DNA from: Pampus argenteus
Lineage: Eukaryota > Chordata > Actinopteri > Scombriformes > Stromateidae
Assembly: GCA_036937835.1 (NCBI GenBank)
Contig: CM072869.1
Location: 24,443,001-24,507,000 of the forward strand
Reading direction: 5' to 3'
Length of the DNA: 64,000 nt
The position numbers and the translations under genes were made by a program. This document shows positions 11,378-23,167 of this stretch, one piece after another (the first letter of the stretch is position 1; each line of letters begins with the position of its first letter). The notes under the pieces are model-generated. The model was given only the letters and a program-made list of their open reading frames with translations, was not told the DNA's origin and did no database searches.

Positions 11378-14300
11378 TGTTTAAGAAAAACTGTAGTTGT
11401 CAGTTTTGGCCTTCTCTCGCTGAGAGAAAGCTATTTTTAAAATGTTACAGTAAAAGCTGCAGGAAGCTCTCAGAAGTGAGTTTTTCGGTCCTAATCATTA
11501 GAAATCAGTTACTTGTTGATGGCAAACATGGTTTTGATTGAAAATATTGCTCCTTGTTTAAGAAAAACTGTAGTTGTCAGTTTTGGCCTGAGAGAAAGCT
11601 ATTTTTTACAAATGTTACAGTAAAAGCTGCAGGAAGCTCTCAGAAGTGAGTTTTTTGGTCCTAATCATTAGAAATCAGTTACTTGTTGATGGCAAACATG
11701 GTTTTGATTGAAAATATTGCTCCTTGTTTAAGAAAAACTGTAGTTGTCAGTTTTGGCCTTCTCTCGCTGAGAGAAAGCTATTTTTAAAATGTTACAGTAA
11801 AAGCTGCAGGAAGCTCTCAGAAGTGAGTTTTTTGGTCCTAATCATTAGAAATCAGTTACTTGTTGATGGCAAACATGGTTTTGATTGAAAATATTGCTCC
11901 TTGTTTAAGAAAAACTGTAGTTGTCAGTTTTGGCCTTCTCTTGCTGAGAGAAAACTATTTTTAAAATGGTACAGTAAAAGCTGCAGGAAGCTCTCAGAAG
12001 TGAGTTTTTTGGTCCTAATCATTAGAAATCAGTTACTTGTTGATGGCAAACATGGTTTTGATTGAAAATATTGCTCCTTGTTTAAGAAAAACTGTAGTTG
12101 TCAGTTTTGGCGTGAGAGAAAGCTATTTTTACAAATGTTAAAGTAAAAGCTGCAGGAAGCTCTCAGAAGTGAGTTTTTTGGTCCTAATCATTAGAAATCA
12201 GTTACTTGTTGATGGCAAACATGGTTTTGATTGAAAATATTGCTCCTTGTTTAAGAAAAACTGTAGTTGTCTGTTTTGGTCTGAGAGAAAGCTATATTTA
12301 CAAATGTTACAGTAAAAGCTGCAGGAAGCTCTCAGAAGTGAGTTTTTTGGTCCTGATCATTAGAAATCAGTTACTTGTTGATGGCAAACATGGTTTTGAT
12401 TTAAAATATTGCTCCTTGTTTAAGAAAAACTGTAGTTGTCAGTTTTGGCCTGAGAGAAAGCTATTTTTACAAATGTTACAGTAAAAGCTGCAGGAAGCTC
12501 TCAGAAGTGAGTTTTTTGGTCCTAATCATTAGAAATCAGTTACTTGTTGATGGCAAACATGGTTTTCATTGAAAATATTGCTCCTTGTTTAAGAAAAACT
12601 GTAGTTGTCAGTTTTGGCCTGAGAGAAAGCTATTTTTACAAATGTTACAGTAAAAGCTGCAGGAAGCTCTCAGAAGTGAGTTTTTTGGTCCTAATCATTA
12701 GAAATCAGTTACTTGTTGATGGCAAACATGGTTTTGATTGAAAATATTGCTCCTTGTTTAAGAAAAACTGTAGTTGTCAGTTTTGGCTTGAGAGAAAGCT
12801 ATTTTTACAAATGTTACAGTAAAAGCTGCAGGAAGCTCTCAGAAGTGAGTTTTTTGCTCCTTATCATTAGAAATCAGTTACTTGTTGATGGCAAACATGG
12901 TTTTGATTGAAAATATTGCTCCTTGTTTAAGAAAAACTGTAGTTGTCAGTTTTGGCCTTCTCTCGCTGAGAGAAAGCTATTTTTAAAATGTTACAGTAAA
13001 AGCTGCAGGAAGCTCTCAGAAGTGAGTTTTTTGGTCCTAATCATTAGAAATCAGTTACTTGTTGATGGCAAACATGGTTTTGATTGAAAATATTGCTCCT
13101 TGTTTAAGAAAAACTGTAGTTGTCAGTTTTGGCCTGAGAGAAAGCTATATTTACAAATGTTACAGTAAAAGCTGCAGGAAGCTCTCAGAAGTGAGTTTTT
13201 TGCTCCTAATCATTAGAAATCAGTTACTTGTTGATGGCAAACATGGTTTTGATTGAAAATATTGCTCCTTGTTTAAGAAAAACTGTAGTTGTCAGTTTTG
13301 GCCTTCTCTCGCTGAGAGAAAGCTATTTTTAAAATGTTACAGTAAAAGCTGCAGGAAGCTCTCAGAAGTGAGTTTTTTGGTCTTAATCATTAGAAATCAG
13401 TTACTTGTTGATGGCAGACATGGTTTTGATTGAAAATATTGCTCCTTGTTTAAGAAAAACTGTAGTTGTCAGTTTTGGCCTTCTCTCGCTGAGAGAAAGC
13501 TATTTTTAAAATGTTACAGTAAAAGCTGCAGGAAGCTCTCAGAAGTGAGTCTTTCGGTCCTAATCATTAGAAATCAGTTACTTGTTGATGGCAAACATGG
13601 TTTTGATTGAAAATATTGCTCCTTGTTTAAGAAAAACTGTAGTTGTCAGTTTTGGCCTGAGAGAAAGCTATTTTTTTACAAATGTTACAGTAAAAGCTGC
13701 AGGAAGCTCTCAGAAGTGAGTTTTTTGGTCCTAATCATTAGAAATCAGTTACTTGTTGATGGCAAACATGGTTTTGATTGAAAATATTGCTCCTTGTTTA
13801 AGAAAAACTGTAGTTGTCAGTTTTGGCTTGAGAGAAAGCTATTTTTACAAATGTTACAGTAAAAGCTGCAGGAAGCTCTCAGAAGTGAGTTTTTTGGTCC
13901 TAATCATTAGAAATCAGTTACTTGTTGATGGCAAACATGGTTTTGATTGAAAATATTGCTCCTTGTTTAAGAAAAACTGTAGTTGTCAGTTTTGGCCTGA
14001 GAGAAAGCTATTTTTACAAATGTTACAGTAAAAGCTGCAGGAAGCTCTCAGAAGTGAGTTTTTTGGTCCTAATCATTAGAAATCAGTTACTTGTTGATGG
14101 CAAACATGGTTTTGATTGAAAATATTGCTCCTTGTTTAAGAAAAACTGTAGTTGTCAGTTTTGGCCTTCTCTCGCTGAGAGAAAGCTATTTTTAAAATGT
14201 TACAGTAAAAGCTGCAGGAAGCTCTCAGAAGTGAGTGTTTCGGTCCTAATCATTAGAAATCATTTACTTGTTGATGGCAAACATGGTTTTGATTGAAAAT

Positions 14301-14985
14301 ATTGCTCCTTGTTTAAGAAAAACTGTAGTTGTCAGTTTTGGCCTGAGAGAAAGCTATTTTTAAAATGTTACAGTAAAAGCTGCAGGAAGCTCTCAGAAGT
14401 GAGTTTTTTGGTCCTAATCATTAGAAATCAGTTACTTGTTGATGGCAAACATGGTTTTGATTGAAAATATTGCTCCTTGTTTAAGAAAAACTGTAGTTGT
14501 CAGTTTTGGTCTGAGAGAAAGCTATTTTTACAAATGTTACAGTAAAAGCTGCAGGAAGCTCTCAGAAGTGAGTTTTTCGGTCCTAATCATTAGAAATCAG
14601 TTACTTGTTGATGGCAAACATGGTTTTGATTGAAAATATTGCTCCTTGTTTAAGAAAAACTGTAGTTGTCAGTTTTGGCCTGAGAGAAAGCTATTTTTTA
14701 CAAATGTTACAGTAAAAGCTGCAGGAAGCTCTCAGAAGTGAGTTTTTTGGTCCTAATCATTAGAAATCAGTTACTTGTTGATGGCAAACATGGTTTTGAT
14801 TGAAAATATTGCTCCTTGTTTAAGAAAAACTGTAGTTGTCAGTTTTGGCTTGAGAGAAAGCTATTTTTACAAATGTTACAGTAAAAGCTGCAGGAAGCTC
14901 TCAGAAGTGAGTTTTTTGCTCCTAATCATTAGAAATCAGTTACTTGTTGATGGCAAACATGGTTTTGATTGAAAATATTGCTCCT
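11378..14985 (+). repeat. 3608-bp tandem HOR unit, copy 2
   Basis: This is directly adjacent to copy 1 and in the same orientation. Parts of the same order appear again at 20.3-22.4 kb, 22.8-25.5 kb, 32.2-33.9 kb and 44.6-46.2 kb. The 694-bp spacing between the 'ctatattt' monomer (13059, 20605, 23683, 32573) and the 'ggcttgag' monomer (13753, 21299, 24377, 33267) is preserved in all four. Confidence 0.85.
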
Positions 14986-17511
14986 TGTTTAAGAAAAACT
15001 GTAGTTGTCAGTTTTGGCCTGAGAGAAAGCTATATTTACAAATGTTACAGTAAAAGCTGCAGGAAGCTCTCAGAAGTGAGTTTTTTGGTCCTAATCATTA
15101 GAAATCAGTTACTTGTTGATGGCAAACATGGTTTTGATTGAAAATATTGCTCCTTGTTTAAGAAAAACTGTAGTTGTCAGTTTTGGCCTGAGAGAAAGCT
15201 ATTTTTACAAATGTTACAGTAAAAGCTGCAGGAAGCTCTCAGAAGTGAGTTTTTCGGTCCTAATCATTAGAAATCAGTTACTTGTTGATGGCAAACATGG
15301 TTTTGATTGAAAATATTGCTCCTTGTTTAAGAAAAACTGTAGTTGTCAGTTTTGGCCTGAGAGAAAGCTATTTTTTACAAATGTTACAGTAAAAGCTGCA
15401 GGAAGCTCTCAGAAGTGAGTTTTTTGGTCCTAATCATTAGAAATCAGTTACTTGTTGATGGCAAACATGGTTTTGATTGAAAATATTGCTCCTTGTTTAA
15501 GAAAAACTGTAGTTGTCAGTTTTGGCTTGAGAGAAAGCTATTTTTACAAATGTTACAGTAAAAGCTGCAGGAAGCTCTCAGAAGTGAGTTTTTTGCTCCT
15601 AATCATTAGAAATCAGTTACTTGTTGATGGCAAACATGGTTTTGATTGAAAATATTGCTCCTTGTTTAAGAAAAACTGTAGTTGTCAGTTTTGGCCTGAG
15701 AGAAAGCTATTTTTACAAATGTTACAGTAAAAGCTGCAGGAAGCTCTCAGAAGTGAGTTTTTTGGTCCTAATCATTAGAAATCAGTTACTTGTTGATGGC
15801 AAACATGGTTTTGATTGAAAATTTTGCTCCTTGTTTAAGAAAAACTGTAGTTGTCAGTTTTGGCCTGAGAGAAAGCTATATTTACAAATGTTACAGTAAA
15901 AGCTGCAGGAAGCTCTCAGAAGTGAGTTTTTTGGTCCTAATCATTAGAAATCAGTTACTTGTTGATGGCAAACATGGTTTTGATTGAAAATATTGCTCCT
16001 TGTTTAAGAAAAACTGTAGTTGTCAGTTTTGGCCTTCTCTCGCTGAGAGAAAGCTATTTTTAAAATGTTACAGTAAAAGCTGCAGGAAGCTCTCAGAAGT
16101 GAGTTTTTCGGTCCTAATCATTAGAAATCAGTTACTTGTTGATGGCAAACATGGTTTTGATTGAAAATATTGCTCCTTGTTTAAGAAAAACTGTAGTTGT
16201 CAGTTTTGGCTTGAGAGAAAGCTATTTTTACAAATGTTACAGTAAAAGCTGCAGGAAGCTCTCAGAAGTGAGTTTTTTGCTCCTAATCATTAGAAATCAG
16301 TTACTTGTTGATGGCAAACATGGTTTTGATTGAAAATATTGCTCCTTGTTTAAGAAAAACTGTAGTTGTCAGTTTTGGCCTGAGAGAAAGCTATTTTTAC
16401 AAATGTTACAGTAAAAGCTGCAGGAAGCTCTCAGAAGTGAGTTTTTTGGTCCTAATCATTAGAAATCAGTTACTTGTTGATGGCAAACATGGTTTTGATT
16501 GAAAATTTTGCTCCTTGTTTAAGAAAAACTGTAGTTGTCAGTTTTGGCCTGAGAGAAAGCTATATTTACAAATGTTACAGTAAAAGCTGCAGGAAGCTCT
16601 CAGAAGTGAGTTTTTTGGTCCTAATCATTAGAAATCAGTTACTTGTTGATGGCAAACATGGTTTTGATTGAAAATATTGCTCCTTGTTTAAGAAAAACTG
16701 TAGTTGTCAGTTTTGGCCTTCTCTCGCTGAGAGAAAGCTATTTTTAAAATGTTACAGTAAAAGCTGCAGGAAGCTCTCAGAAGTGAGTTTTTCGGTCCTA
16801 ATCATTAGAAATCAGTTACTTGTTGATGGCAAACATGGTTTTGATTGAAAATTTTGCTCCTTGTTTAAGAAAAACTGTAGTTGTCAGTTTTGGCCTGAGA
16901 GAAAGCTATATTTACAAATGTTACAGTAAAAGCTGCAGGAAGCTCTCAGAATTGAGTTTTTTGGTCCTAATCATTAGAAATCAGTTACTTGTTGATGGCA
17001 AACATGGTTTTGATTGAAAATATTGCTCCTTGTTTAAGAAAAACTGTAGTTGTCAGTTTTGGCCTTCTCTCGCTGAGAGAAAGCTATTTTTAAAATGTTA
17101 CAGTAAAAGCTGCAGGAAGCTCTCAGAAGTGAGTTTTTTGGTCCTAATCATTAGAAATCAGTTACTTGTTGATGGCAAACATGGTTTTGATTGAAAATTT
17201 TGCTCCTTGTTTAAGAAAAACTGTAGTTGTCAGTTTTGGCCTGAGAGAAAGCTATATTTACAAATGTTACAGTAAAAGCTGCAGGAAGCTCTCAGAAGTG
17301 AGTTTTTTGGTCCTAATCATTAGAAATCAGTTACTTGTTGATGGCAAACATGGTTTTGATTGAAAATATTGCTCCTTGTTTAAGAAAAACTGTAGTTGTC
17401 AGTTTTGGCCTTCTCTCGCTGAGAGAAAGCTATTTTTAAAATGTTACAGTAAAAGCTGCAGGAAGCTCTCAGAAGTGAGTTTTTCGGTCCTAATCATTAG
17501 AAATCAGTTAC
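14775..17511 (+). repeat. Nested short HORs of 677, 684 and 346 bp
   Basis: Monomer orders repeat at 677 bp (14775 to 15452; 169x3+170), then 684 bp (15452 to 16136 to 16820; 169x3+177), then 346-bp dimers (16820, 17166 and 17512; 169+177). One HOR form passes into the next without a break, as expected from repeated unequal exchange. Confidence 0.75.
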
Positions 17512-17681
17512 TTGTTGATGGCAAACATGGTTTTGATTGAAAATATTGCTCCTTGTTTAAGAAAAACTGTAGTTGTCAGTTTTGGCCTGAGAGAAAGCTA
17601 TTTTTTACAAATGTTACAGTAAAAGCTGCAGGAAGCTCTCAGAAGTGAGTTTTTTGGTCCTAATCATTAGAAATCAGTTAC

Positions 17682-18019
17682 TTGTTGATGGCAAACATGG
17701 TTTTGATTGAAAATATTGCTCCTTGTTTAAGAAAAACTGTAGTTGTCAGTTTTGGCTTGAGAGAAAGCTATTTTTACAAATGTTACAGTAAAAGCTGCAG
17801 GAAGCTCTCAGAAGTGAATTTTTTGGTCCTAATCATTAGAAATCAGTTACTTGTTGATGGCAAACATGGTTTTGATTGAAAATATTGCTCCTTGTTTAAG
17901 AAAAACTGTAGTTGTCAGTTTTGGCTTGAGAGAAAGCTATTTTTACAAATGTTACAGTAAAAGCTGCAGGAAGCTCTCAGAAGTGAATTTTTTGGTCCTA
18001 ATCATTAGAAATCAGTTAC
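17682..18019 (+). repeat. Adjacent near-identical monomer pair (169-bp step)
   Basis: Two successive monomers share 'ggcttgagag' and the rarer 'gtgaattttttgg' variant and appear identical by eye. This is consistent with a single-monomer duplication. A comparable pair of 'gtctgttttgg' monomers sits at 56953 and 57122. Confidence 0.65.
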
Positions 18020-21000
18020 TTGTTGATGGCAAACATGGTTTTGATTGAAAATTTTGCTCCTTGTTTAAGAAAAACTGTAGTTGTCAGTTTTGGCCTTCTC
18101 TCGCTGAGAGAAAGCTATTTTTAAAATGTTACAGTAAAAGCTGCAGGAAGCTCTCAGAAGTGAGTTTTTCGGTCCTAATCATTAGAAATCAGTTACTTGT
18201 TGATGGCAAACATGGTTTTGATTGAAAATATTGCTCCTTGTTTAAGAAAAACTGTAGTTGTCAGTTTTGGCCTGAGAGAAAGCTATTTTTTACAAATGTT
18301 ACAGTAAAAGCTGCAGGAAGCGCTCAGAAGTGAGTTTTTTGGTCCTAATCATTAGAAATCAGTTACTTGTTGATGGCAAACATGGTTTTGATTGAAAATA
18401 TTGCTCCTTGTTTAAGAAAAACTGTAGTTGTCAGTTTTGGCCTTCTCTTGCTGAGAGAAAACTATTTTTAAAATGGTACAGTAAAAGCTGCAGGAAGCTC
18501 TCAGAAGTGAGTTTTTTGGTCCTAATCATTAGAAATCAGTTACTTGTTGATGGCAAACATGGTTTTGATTGAAAATATTGCTCCTTGTTTAAGAAAAACT
18601 GTAGTTGTCAGTTTTGGCGTGAGAGAAAGCTATTTTTACAAATGTTAAAGTAAAAGCTGCAGGAAGCTCTCAGAAGTGAGTTTTTTGGTCCTAATCATTA
18701 GAAATCAGTTACTTGTTGATGGCAAACATGGTTTTGATTGAAAATATTGCTCCTTGTTTAAGAAAAACTGTAGTTGTCTGTTTTGGTCTGAGAGAAAGCT
18801 ATATTTACAAATGTTACAGTAAAAGCTGCAGGAAGCTCTCAGAAGTGAGTTTTTTGGTCCTGATCATTAGAAATCAGTTACTTGTTGATGGCAAACATGG
18901 TTTTGATTGAAAATTTTGCTCCTTGTTTAAGAAAAACTGTAGTTGTCAGTTTTGGCCTGAGAGAAAGCTATATTTACAAATGTTACAGTAAAAGCTGCAG
19001 GAAGCTCTCAGAATTGAGTTTTTTGGTCCTAATCATTAGAAATCAGTTACTTGTTGATGGCAAACATGGTTTTGATTGAAAATATTGCTCCTTGTTTAAG
19101 AAAAACTGTAGTTGTCAGTTTTGGCCTTCTCTCGCTGAGAGAAAGCTATTTTTAAAATGTTACAGTAAAAGCTGCAGGAAGCTCTCAGAAGTGAGTTTTT
19201 TGGTCCTAATCATTAGAAATCAGTTACTTGTTGATGGCAAACATGGTTTTGATTGAAAATTTTGCTCCTTGTTTAAGAAAAACTGTAGTTGTCAGTTTTG
19301 GCCTGAGAGAAAGCTATATTTACAAATGTTACAGTAAAAGCTGCAGGAAGCTCTCAGAAGTGAGTTTTTTGGTCCTAATCATTAGAAATCAGTTACTTGT
19401 TGATGGCAAACATGGTTTTGATTGAAAATATTGCTCCTTGTTTAAGAAAAACTGTAGTTGTCAGTTTTGGCCTTCTCTCGCTGAGAGAAAGCTATTTTTA
19501 AAATGTTACAGTAAAAGCTGCAGGAAGCTCTCAGAAGTGAGTTTTTCGGTCCTAATCATTAGAAATCAGTTACTTGTTGATGGCAAACATGGTTTTGATT
19601 GAAAATATTGCTCCTTGTTTAAGAAAAACTGTAGTTGTCAGTTTTGGCCTGAGAGAAAGCTATTTTTTACAAATGTTACAGTAAAAGCTGCAGGAAGCTC
19701 TCAGAAGTGAGTTTTTTGGTCCTAATCATTAGAAATCAGTTACTTGTTGATGGCAAACATGGTTTTGATTGAAAATATTGCTCCTTGTTTAAGAAAAACT
19801 GTAGTTGTCAGTTTTGGCCTTCTCTCGCTGAGAGAAAGCTATTTTTAAAATGTTACAGTAAAAGCTGCAGGAAGCTCTCAGAAGTGAGTTTTTTGGTCCT
19901 AATCATTAGAAATCAGTTACTTGTTGATGGCAAACATGGTTTTGATTGAAAATATTGCTCCTTGTTTAAGAAAAACTGTAGTTGTCAGTTTTGGCCTTCT
20001 CTTGCTGAGAGAAAACTATTTTTAAAATGGTACAGTAAAAGCTGCAGGAAGCTCTCAGAAGTGAGTTTTTTGGTCCTAATCATTAGAAATCAGTTACTTG
20101 TTGATGGCAAACATGGTTTTGATTGAAAATATTGCTCCTTGTTTAAGAAAAACTGTAGTTGTCAGTTTTGGCGTGAGAGAAAGCTATTTTTACAAATGAT
20201 AAAGTAAAAGCTGCAGGAAGCTCTCAGAAGTGAGTTTTTTGGTCCTAATCATTAGAAATCAGTTACTTGTTGATGGCAAACATGGTTTTGATTGAAAATA
20301 TTGCTCCTTGTTTAAGAAAAACTGTAGTTGTCTGTTTTGGTCTGAGAGAAAGCTATATTTACAAATGTTACAGTAAAAGCTGCAGGAAGCTCTCAGAAGT
20401 GAGTTTTTTGGTCCTGATCATTAGAAATCAGTTACTTGTTGATGGCAAACATGGTTTTGATTGAAAATTTTGCTCCTTGTTTAAGAAAAACTGTAGTTGT
20501 CAGTTTTGGCCTGAGAGAAAGCTATATTTACAAATGTTACAGTAAAAGCTGCAGGAAGCTCTCAGAAGTGAGTTTTTTGGTCCTAATCATTAGAAATCAG
20601 TTACTTGTTGATGGCAAACATGGTTTTCATTGAAAATATTGCTCCTTGTTTAAGAAAAACTGTAGTTGTCAGTTTTGGCCTGAGAGAAAGCTATATTTAC
20701 AAATGTTACAGTAAAAGCTGCAGGAAGCTCTCAGAAGTGAGTTTTTTGCTCCTAATCATTAGAAATCAGTTACTTGTTGATGGCAAACATGGTTTTGATT
20801 GAAAATATTGCTCCTTGTTTAAGAAAAACTGTAGTTGTCAGTTTTGGCCTTCTCTCGCTCAGAGAAAGCTATTTTTAAAATGTTACAGTAAAAGCTGCAG
20901 GAAGCTCTCAGAAGTGAGTTTTTTGGTCCTAATCATTAGAAATCAGTTACTTGTTGATGGCAGACATGGTTTTGATTGAAAATATTGCTCCTTGTTTAAG

Positions 21001-22490
21001 AAAAACTGTAGTTGTCAGTTTTGGCCTTCTCTCGCTGAGAGAAAGCTATTTTTAAAATGTTACAGTAAAAGCTGCAGGAAGCTCTCAGAAGTCAGTCTTT
21101 CGGTCCTAATCATTAGAAATCAGTTACTTGTTGATGGCAAACATGGTTTTGATTGAAAATATTGCTCCTTGTTTAAGAAAAACTGTAGTTGTCAGTTTTG
21201 GCCTGAGAGAAAGCTATTTTTTTACAAATGTTACAGTAAAAGCTGCAGGAAGCTCTCAGAAGTGAGTTTTTTGGTCCTAATCATTAGAAATCAGTTACTT
21301 GTTGATGGCAAACATGGTTTTGATTGAAAATATTGCTCCTTGTTTAAGAAAAACTGTAGTTGTCAGTTTTGGCTTGAGAGAAAGCTATTTTTACAAATGT
21401 TACAGTAAAAGCTGCAGGAAGCTCTCAGAAGTGAGTTTTTTGGTCCTAATCATTAGAAATCAGTTACTTGTTGATGGCAAACATGGTTTTGATTGAAAAT
21501 ATTGCTCCTTGTTTAAGAAAAACTGTAGTTGTCAGTTTTGGCCTGAGAGAAAGCTATTTTTACAAATGTTACAGTAAAAGCTGCAGGAAGCTCTCAGAAG
21601 TGAGTTTTTTGGTCCTAATCATTAGAAATCAGTTACTTGTTGATGGCAAACATGGTTTTGATTGAAAATATTGCTCCTTGTTTAAGAAAAACTGTAGTTG
21701 TCAGTTTTGGCCTTCTCTCGCTGAGAGAAAGCTATTTTTAAAATGTTACAGTAAAAGCTGCAGGAAGCTCTCAGAAGTGAGTGTTTCGGTCCTAATCATT
21801 AGAAATCATTTACTTGTTGATGGCAAACATGGTTTTGATTGAAAATATTGCTCCTTGTTTAAGAAAAACTGTAGTTGTCAGTTTTGGCCTGAGAGAAAGC
21901 TATTTTTAAAATGTTACAGTAAAAGCTGCAGGAAGCTCTCAGAAGTGAGTTTTTTGGTCCTAATCATTAGAAATCAGTTACTTGTTGATGGCAAACATGG
22001 TTTTGATTGAAAATATTGCTCCTTGTTTAAGAAAAACTGTAGTTGTCAGTTTTGGCCTGAGAGAAAGCTATTTTTACAAATGTTACAGTAAAAGCTGCAG
22101 GAAGCTCTCAGAAGTGAGTTTTTCGGTCCTAATCATTAGAAATCAGTTACTTGTTGATGGCAAACATGGTTTTGATTGAAAATATTGCTCCTTGTTTAAG
22201 AAAAACTGTAGTTGTCAGTTTTGGCCTGAGAGAAAGCTATTTTTTACAAATGTTACAGTAAAAGCTGCAGGAAGCTCTCAGAAGTGAGTTTTTTGGTCCT
22301 AATCATTAGAAATCAGTTACTTGTTGATGGCAAACATGGTTTTGATTGAAAATATTGCTCCTTGTTTAAGAAAAACTGTAGTTGTCAGTTTTGGCTTGAG
22401 AGAAAGCTATTTTTACAAATGTTACAGTAAAAGCTGCAGGAAGCTCTCAGAAGTGAGTTTTTTTGCTCCTAATCATTAGAAATCAGTTAC

Positions 22491-23167
22491 TTGTTGATGG
22501 CAAACATGGTTTTGATTGAAAATATTGCTCCTTGTTTAAGAAAAACTGTAGTTGTCTGTTTTGGTCTGAGAGAAAGCTATATTTACAAATGTTACAGTAA
22601 AAGCTGCAGGAAGCTCTCAGAAGTGAGTTTTTTGGTCCTGATCATTAGAAATCAGTTACTTGTTGATGGCAAACATGGTTTTGATTTAAAATATTGCTCC
22701 TTGTTTAAGAAAAACTGTAGTTGTCAGTTTTGGCTTGAGAGAAAGCTATTTTTACAAATGTTACAGTAAAAGCTGCAGGAAGCTCTCAGAAGTGAGTTTT
22801 TTTGCTCCTAATCATTAGAAATCAGTTACTTGTTGATGGCAAACATGGTTTTGATTGAAAATATTGCTCCTTGTTTAAGAAAAACTGTAGTTGTCTGTTT
22901 TGGTCTGAGAGAAAGCTATATTTACAAATGTTACAGTAAAAGCTGCAGGAAGCTCTCAGAAGTGAGTTTTTTGGTCCTGATCATTAGAAATCAGTTACTT
23001 GTTGATGGCAAACATGGTTTTGATTTAAAATATTGCTCCTTGTTTAAGAAAAACTGTAGTTGTCAGTTTTGGCCTGAGAGAAAGCTATTTTTACAAATGT
23101 TACAGTAAAAGCTGCAGGAAGCTCTCAGAAGTGAGTTTTTTGGTCCTAATCATTAGAAATCAGTTAC
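22491..23167 (+). repeat. Two-monomer tandem duplication (339 bp)
   Basis: The 'gtctgttttgg' monomer plus its BclI/'tgatttaaaat' partner occurs twice in a row (22491 and 22830, offset 339). Both copies are preceded by the unusual seven-T run 'gagtttttttgctcc' (near 22456 and 22795). Other HOR copies carry the pair once, so this is a local gain. Confidence 0.8.
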
